The notes under the pieces: generated by a model
What the model saw: the letters and a program-made list of their open reading frames with translations, nothing else
What the model was told of the DNA's origin: nothing
Database searches by the model: none
Made by a program: the position numbers and the translations under genes
NCBI GenBank assembly: GCA_900769465.1
Contig: CAAGGT010000219.1
Location: forward strand, 1 to 5,326
Direction of reading: 5' to 3'
Source of the DNA: Bacteroidaceae bacterium
Lineage (GTDB): Bacteria; Bacteroidota; Bacteroidia; Bacteroidales; Bacteroidaceae
DNA length: 5,326 nucleotides
Shown here: positions 3,586 through 5,326 of the stretch, piece after piece
Position numbering within the stretch: position 1 is the first letter of the stretch
Layout of the letters: every line of letters begins with the position of its first letter

Positions 3586-3602
3586 CTGAATGCGAAGTGA
3601 GA

Positions 3603-3616
3603 GCAACGAATGTTGC
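3603..3616. repeat. Small hairpin, GCAAC/GTTGC
   Basis: GCAAC (3603-3607), loop GAAT, GTTGC (3612-3616). It is followed by two direct copies of CCCGTAGC (3619-3626, 3633-3640). No GA steps. Confidence 0.45.
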
Positions 3617-3632
3617 GTCCCGTAGCATTGAA

Positions 3633-3669
3633 CCCGTAGCGAGCAGGGGGCTTTTTGGTGGGCTTTTTG
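3633..3669 (+). terminator. Possible 3' end of a plus-strand transcript: two GGGCTTTTTG repeats
   Basis: CCC (3633-3635) can pair with GGG (3646-3648), followed by a T5 tract (3652-3656). The element GGGCTTTTTG occurs at 3648-3657 and again at 3660-3669, giving a second T5 run. The stem is weak, so this is a tentative terminator. It marks the end of the GC-rich region. Confidence 0.3.
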
Positions 3670-3680
3670 TCTGTCCTTAC

Positions 3681-3694
3681 GCGCGTGGACGCGC
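3681..3694. repeat. GCGCGT/ACGCGC inverted repeat
   Basis: A near-perfect palindrome with a 2-base centre (GG), forming a 5-bp stem with a TGGA loop. It stands between the T-tracts and the G/T-rich stretch. Confidence 0.5.
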
Positions 3695-3754
3695 GCCCGT
3701 GTGCGCTGGGTTGTATAAGTTGTTGATGTGGTGCATGTTATGTTGTTATGGTTT
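3695..3754. other. G/T-rich tract with GTTATG repeats beside the rep-proximal stem-loop
   Basis: The plus strand is made almost only of G and T with few A or C. GTTATG occurs at 3737-3742 and 3745-3750, 8 bp apart. A strand-asymmetric stretch between the array and the 3755-3795 stem-loop could be an easily melted or Rep-binding part of an origin. No gene is seen. Confidence 0.35.
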
Positions 3755-3795
3755 GGAAATTCGACTGCCGTTCTATTGTACGGCAGTCTCTTTCC
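3755..3795. other. Stem-loop directly after rep: candidate nick site/origin or rep terminator
   Basis: Inner stem GACTGCCGT (3763-3771) with ACGGCAGTC (3780-3788), 9 bp perfect, loop TCTATTGT. Outer stem GGAAA (3755-3759) with TTTCC (3791-3795), separated by a 3/2-base internal loop. It abuts the rep stop codon (3795-3797). The minus strand after it has no T run, so it is a poor intrinsic terminator. Rolling-circle initiators of the Rep_trans/pT181 group cut in the loop of such a cruciform, and the A/T-rich loop (ACAATAGA on the minus strand) would suit that. The origin assignment is inference. Confidence 0.55.
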
Positions 3796-5033
3796 TAGAA
3801 TATCTGACCTTTGGTGTCCTGAATTAGAGATTTTAGCACCTGTCGTTCTTCCTCTAAATCAATCGGACCCATGTCACCGAATCGACCTGCAATCAATCTT
3901 TGCATGAGCAGTATCTCCTCTTCCGTGAACGTGTCTCCCATGTAGTTTCGTGTTGCCGTGTCCCTCAAAGCTTTTATTAACGTCCCTGCCGCCTTCTTTA
4001 ACTCTGCATCGAATGTTGTACTAGCGAACATATCTAAAAGCCTTAGGAGTCTGTCTTTGAACGTCACAGGAACCTTCTCTGATACTTGACCGCCTATCTT
4101 GATTTGTTCGTCTTGATATGTAAACCTGAAAAGTACCTTGTCCTTGCATCTATCTTTGCGTACACCATCCTCATAGTACTTGAATCTAAAGTAGTGACTA
4201 CAAAGAGCCTGAAAGCACACCATCAACTTTTCACGGGTATCATACATCGAGAGTGTGTGTGGTCGATATAACCTGCTTGCATGTTTGGTGTCGCATCGGT
4301 CTATGACAAACCAATGTTTCGCGGTGGCTCGTATGCTAAACTCCAGTCGCCATATCACGGGTTTATACGTTGTACCATCTTTGGCACGCTTTATCATCCT
4401 GATTGGGTCGTCAACTAGTCCACCTTTAAACCATGCCCACCGAATATATGGTTTATCCTTTGACTCATCGAGCTCCAGCGTCTTGCAGTATAACTTAGTT
4501 CCTATCATGGATTTCTTAGCCCCCCACGATAAACTATTCCAAACGCGTTGTTCCCACGTGTCCTTTCCATATACACTCACATTCGCCTGATTCATTTTGC
4601 TATATCGCCCGTCAATATATCGTTTGATGAATCTCTGTGGGTCGTCGCCTGTGTCGAAGTGTTCAAAATCCATACAGATGTCTAGACGATAGATACTGAC
4701 AAGTGTAAAATGGTACTTTACTAGAAACCCCCTTAGCCTTTGGATGGGATTTTCACTATAACAAGAGTAGTTTGTGAGCCTTATATGACACCCATTTACT
4801 GGAAGAATGCCCCCTGATTCATCGTTTTTTGAGCATGGGTCCCGCCTAATTTCAAGGAAAGATTTACCCGTTTTGTCGCATAAAGTGAACATTTCGTTAT
4901 AGACTCTCGTACCATAATCACGACGAAGGACGCGCCATCCTTCACGCTCGAAGAATGACGCATCTTTCAGTCCGTTGGATTCGTCTGCTAGGCAGTACAC
5001 CTCCAGCCAGTCTATATTGATAACTCTAACCAT
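3795..5033 (-). CDS. rep: Rolling-circle replication initiator, Rep_trans-like (PF02486-type)
   Basis: 412 aa. The start INIDWLEVYC (5-14) matches the IDWL opening of phage and plasmid 'replication initiation factor' proteins (the family of plasmid RepC and CTXphi RstA). Next come HIRLTNYS (83-90), the Asp-containing YRLDICMDF (115-123, D118 and D122, probable metal-binding/catalytic acids), GAKKSMIGTKLYCKTLEL (171-188) with Tyr182 as likely nicking tyrosine, and WRLEFSIR (228-235), all in family order. It would nick one strand at the origin, stay attached through the tyrosine and start rolling-circle synthesis. The C-terminal ~170 residues (helical, ending in a charged region) are not recognised. 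The ATG overlaps the stop of the 85-aa gene by 8 nt, implying translational coupling, and there is no clear SD. It ends beside a stem-loop (3755-3795) that may be its origin. Family assignment is by motif only. Confidence 0.8.
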   Translation of the reverse strand: MVRVINIDWLEVYCLADESNGLKDASFFEREGWRVLRRDYGTRVYNEMFTLCDKTGKSFLEIRRDPCSKNDESGGILPVNGCHIRLTNYSCYSENPIQRLRGFLVKYHFTLVSIYRLDICMDFEHFDTGDDPQRFIKRYIDGRYSKMNQANVSVYGKDTWEQRVWNSLSWGAKKSMIGTKLYCKTLELDESKDKPYIRWAWFKGGLVDDPIRMIKRAKDGTTYKPVIWRLEFSIRATAKHWFVIDRCDTKHASRLYRPHTLSMYDTREKLMVCFQALCSHYFRFKYYEDGVRKDRCKDKVLFRFTYQDEQIKIGGQVSEKVPVTFKDRLLRLLDMFASTTFDAELKKAAGTLIKALRDTATRNYMGDTFTEEEILLMQRLIAGRFGDMGPIDLEEERQVLKSLIQDTKGQIF

Positions 5034-5283
5034 CTTTTTGCTTTTTCGTTAGGATGGCACCGGTTTTTATCTGCCTACCATCACGGATTATTTTGAACGT
5101 ATTGTGTTCAGGGAGCCCCTCAATAGTCACTTCTGACCCGTTAGAGCGGTGTCTGATTCTCCAAAACCACCATGTTAGACCTATGTACTTGTTTTGGATG
5201 ATGTAACCATCATCTATGAAACCCTGCACCATCGCCATTATGACGGATAACTGGTGCGCTCGGTATGCCTTACTTGCTGCCAT
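5026..5283 (-). CDS. 85-aa protein of unknown function, coupled to rep
   Basis: I do not recognise this protein. The N-terminal third (about 1-26, MAASKAYRAHQLSVIMAMVQ and on) looks like one amphipathic helix. Then an aromatic strand segment (IGLTWWFWRIRH, 34-45) and a short beta region (EVTIEGLPEHNTFKIIRDG) follow, and the C-terminus is Lys-rich (LTKKQKDG). No TM segment or signal peptide. The ATG lies 2 nt after the ssb stop (in circular coordinates), with AAGGAG (5295-5300, equal to 88-93) 11 nt upstream. Its end overlaps the rep start by 8 nt. The position between ssb and rep suggests a replication accessory or a regulator, for example a binder of the 11-bp repeats, but this is guesswork. 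Confidence 0.75.
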   Translation of the reverse strand: MAASKAYRAHQLSVIMAMVQGFIDDGYIIQNKYIGLTWWFWRIRHRSNGSEVTIEGLPEHNTFKIIRDGRQIKTGAILTKKQKDG

Positions 5284-5326
5284 AGTTAGAAAATCTCCTT
5301 TGCTTTCGTTGAGTGAGCCAATACTA
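5208..5326. repeat. Terminal direct repeat, right copy
   Basis: Identical to 1-119. It holds the start of the 85-aa gene and a duplicate of the last codons of ssb (from 5286). Removing one copy restores the 5,207-bp circle. Confidence 0.95.

Larger units (their letters stand above)
2714..3590 (+). other. GC-rich hairpin array built on tandem G.A mismatches and GNA loops
   Basis: About 0.9 kb with no credible gene and clearly higher GC than the rest. At least eleven plus-strand hairpins share one plan: a variable Watson-Crick stem, GA opposite GA (or GGA opposite GGA), a further 2-bp step, usually a three-base GNA loop (GAA, GTA, GGA) and the mirror image back. The core GACCGnAGGGAG recurs at about 2900, 2961, 3000, 3042, 3442 and 3522, with a GCAA-loop version at 3093. 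In DNA, tandem GA pairs can be sheared and C-GNA-G triloops are exceptionally stable; tandem GA and GNRA loops also stabilise RNA. On the minus strand the same positions become T.C mismatches, so selection acts on the plus-strand sequence. It may be a structured noncoding RNA, a folded ssDNA packaging/origin element, or both. Individual hairpins are listed separately. Confidence 0.7.

Noticed and set aside
2715..3590. CRISPR array
   Set aside because: The recurring GACCGnAGGGAG core is short, irregularly spaced and varied, and there are no uniform spacers.
3597..3827. 76-codon plus-strand frame with hydrophobic residues
   Set aside because: It runs through the T-tracts, the G/T-rich tract, the stem-loop and the end of rep; its composition just reflects these and no start signal is visible.
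4086..4590. Plus-strand frames opposite rep (61 and 111 codons)
   Set aside because: They are shadows of the rep coding sequence on the other strand, with no promoter or domain.
3795..5033. MOB relaxase (plasmid mobilisation) instead of a replication initiator
   Set aside because: There is no His-triad relaxase motif; the IDWL start, the Asp pair and the LYCK tyrosine fit Rep_trans, and no mobilisation genes are nearby.

Overview
This window is a complete small circular genome. Its first 119 bases and last 119 bases (1-119 and 5208-5326) are identical, so the contig closes into a circle of 5,207 bp. The host is most likely a member of the Bacteroidales. Two promoters match the Bacteroidetes consensus (TTG/TTTG, about 20 bp, then TAnnTTTG) exactly at the -7 element, and the lysozyme-like protein resembles the small 'structural protein P5'-type proteins common in Bacteroidales phages and prophages. 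The gene set (rolling-circle Rep, SSB, one likely virion protein, holin-like, lysozyme-like and spanin-like proteins) suggests a tailless single-stranded-DNA-type bacteriophage. There is no Zot/gpI ATPase (so not a typical inovirus) and no recognisable Microviridae jelly-roll capsid protein.

All genes lie on the minus strand in two blocks. The late block is driven by P1 (2564-2595): a 234-aa DUF6266-like candidate major virion protein (1794-2498), a two-TM holin-like protein (1570-1791), a lysozyme/transglycosylase-like protein (1188-1604) and a lipoprotein with a C-terminal TM that looks like a unimolecular spanin (731-1210). These four overlap or abut. The replication block lies downstream of P2 (719-750): a structured leader with an intrinsic terminator (607-647), a 56-aa one-TM protein (423-593), SSB (79-408), an 85-aa unknown (5026-5283) and Rep (3795-5033). 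Its genes overlap or are 2 nt apart. The terminator between P2 and this block suggests attenuation, or a free ~105-nt RNA.

The remaining ~1.2 kb (2595-3794) has no believable gene and is the most unusual part. Next to P1 lie five tandem 11-bp repeats (2586-2640). From about 2714 to 3590 there is a GC-rich array of hairpins, mostly sharing one grammar that works only on the plus strand: short Watson-Crick stems interrupted by tandem G.A mismatches (GA opposite GA, or GGA opposite GGA), usually capped by a GNA triloop. Stem sequences change with compensation while the GA steps persist. The best example (3025-3069) is a 45-nt perfectly symmetrical fold. A plus-strand promoter-like sequence (2684-2716) ends where the array begins, so the array may be a large structured RNA, a folded ssDNA element, or both. 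A 41-nt stem-loop right after rep (3755-3795), beside a G/T-rich tract, is a candidate replication origin or terminator.
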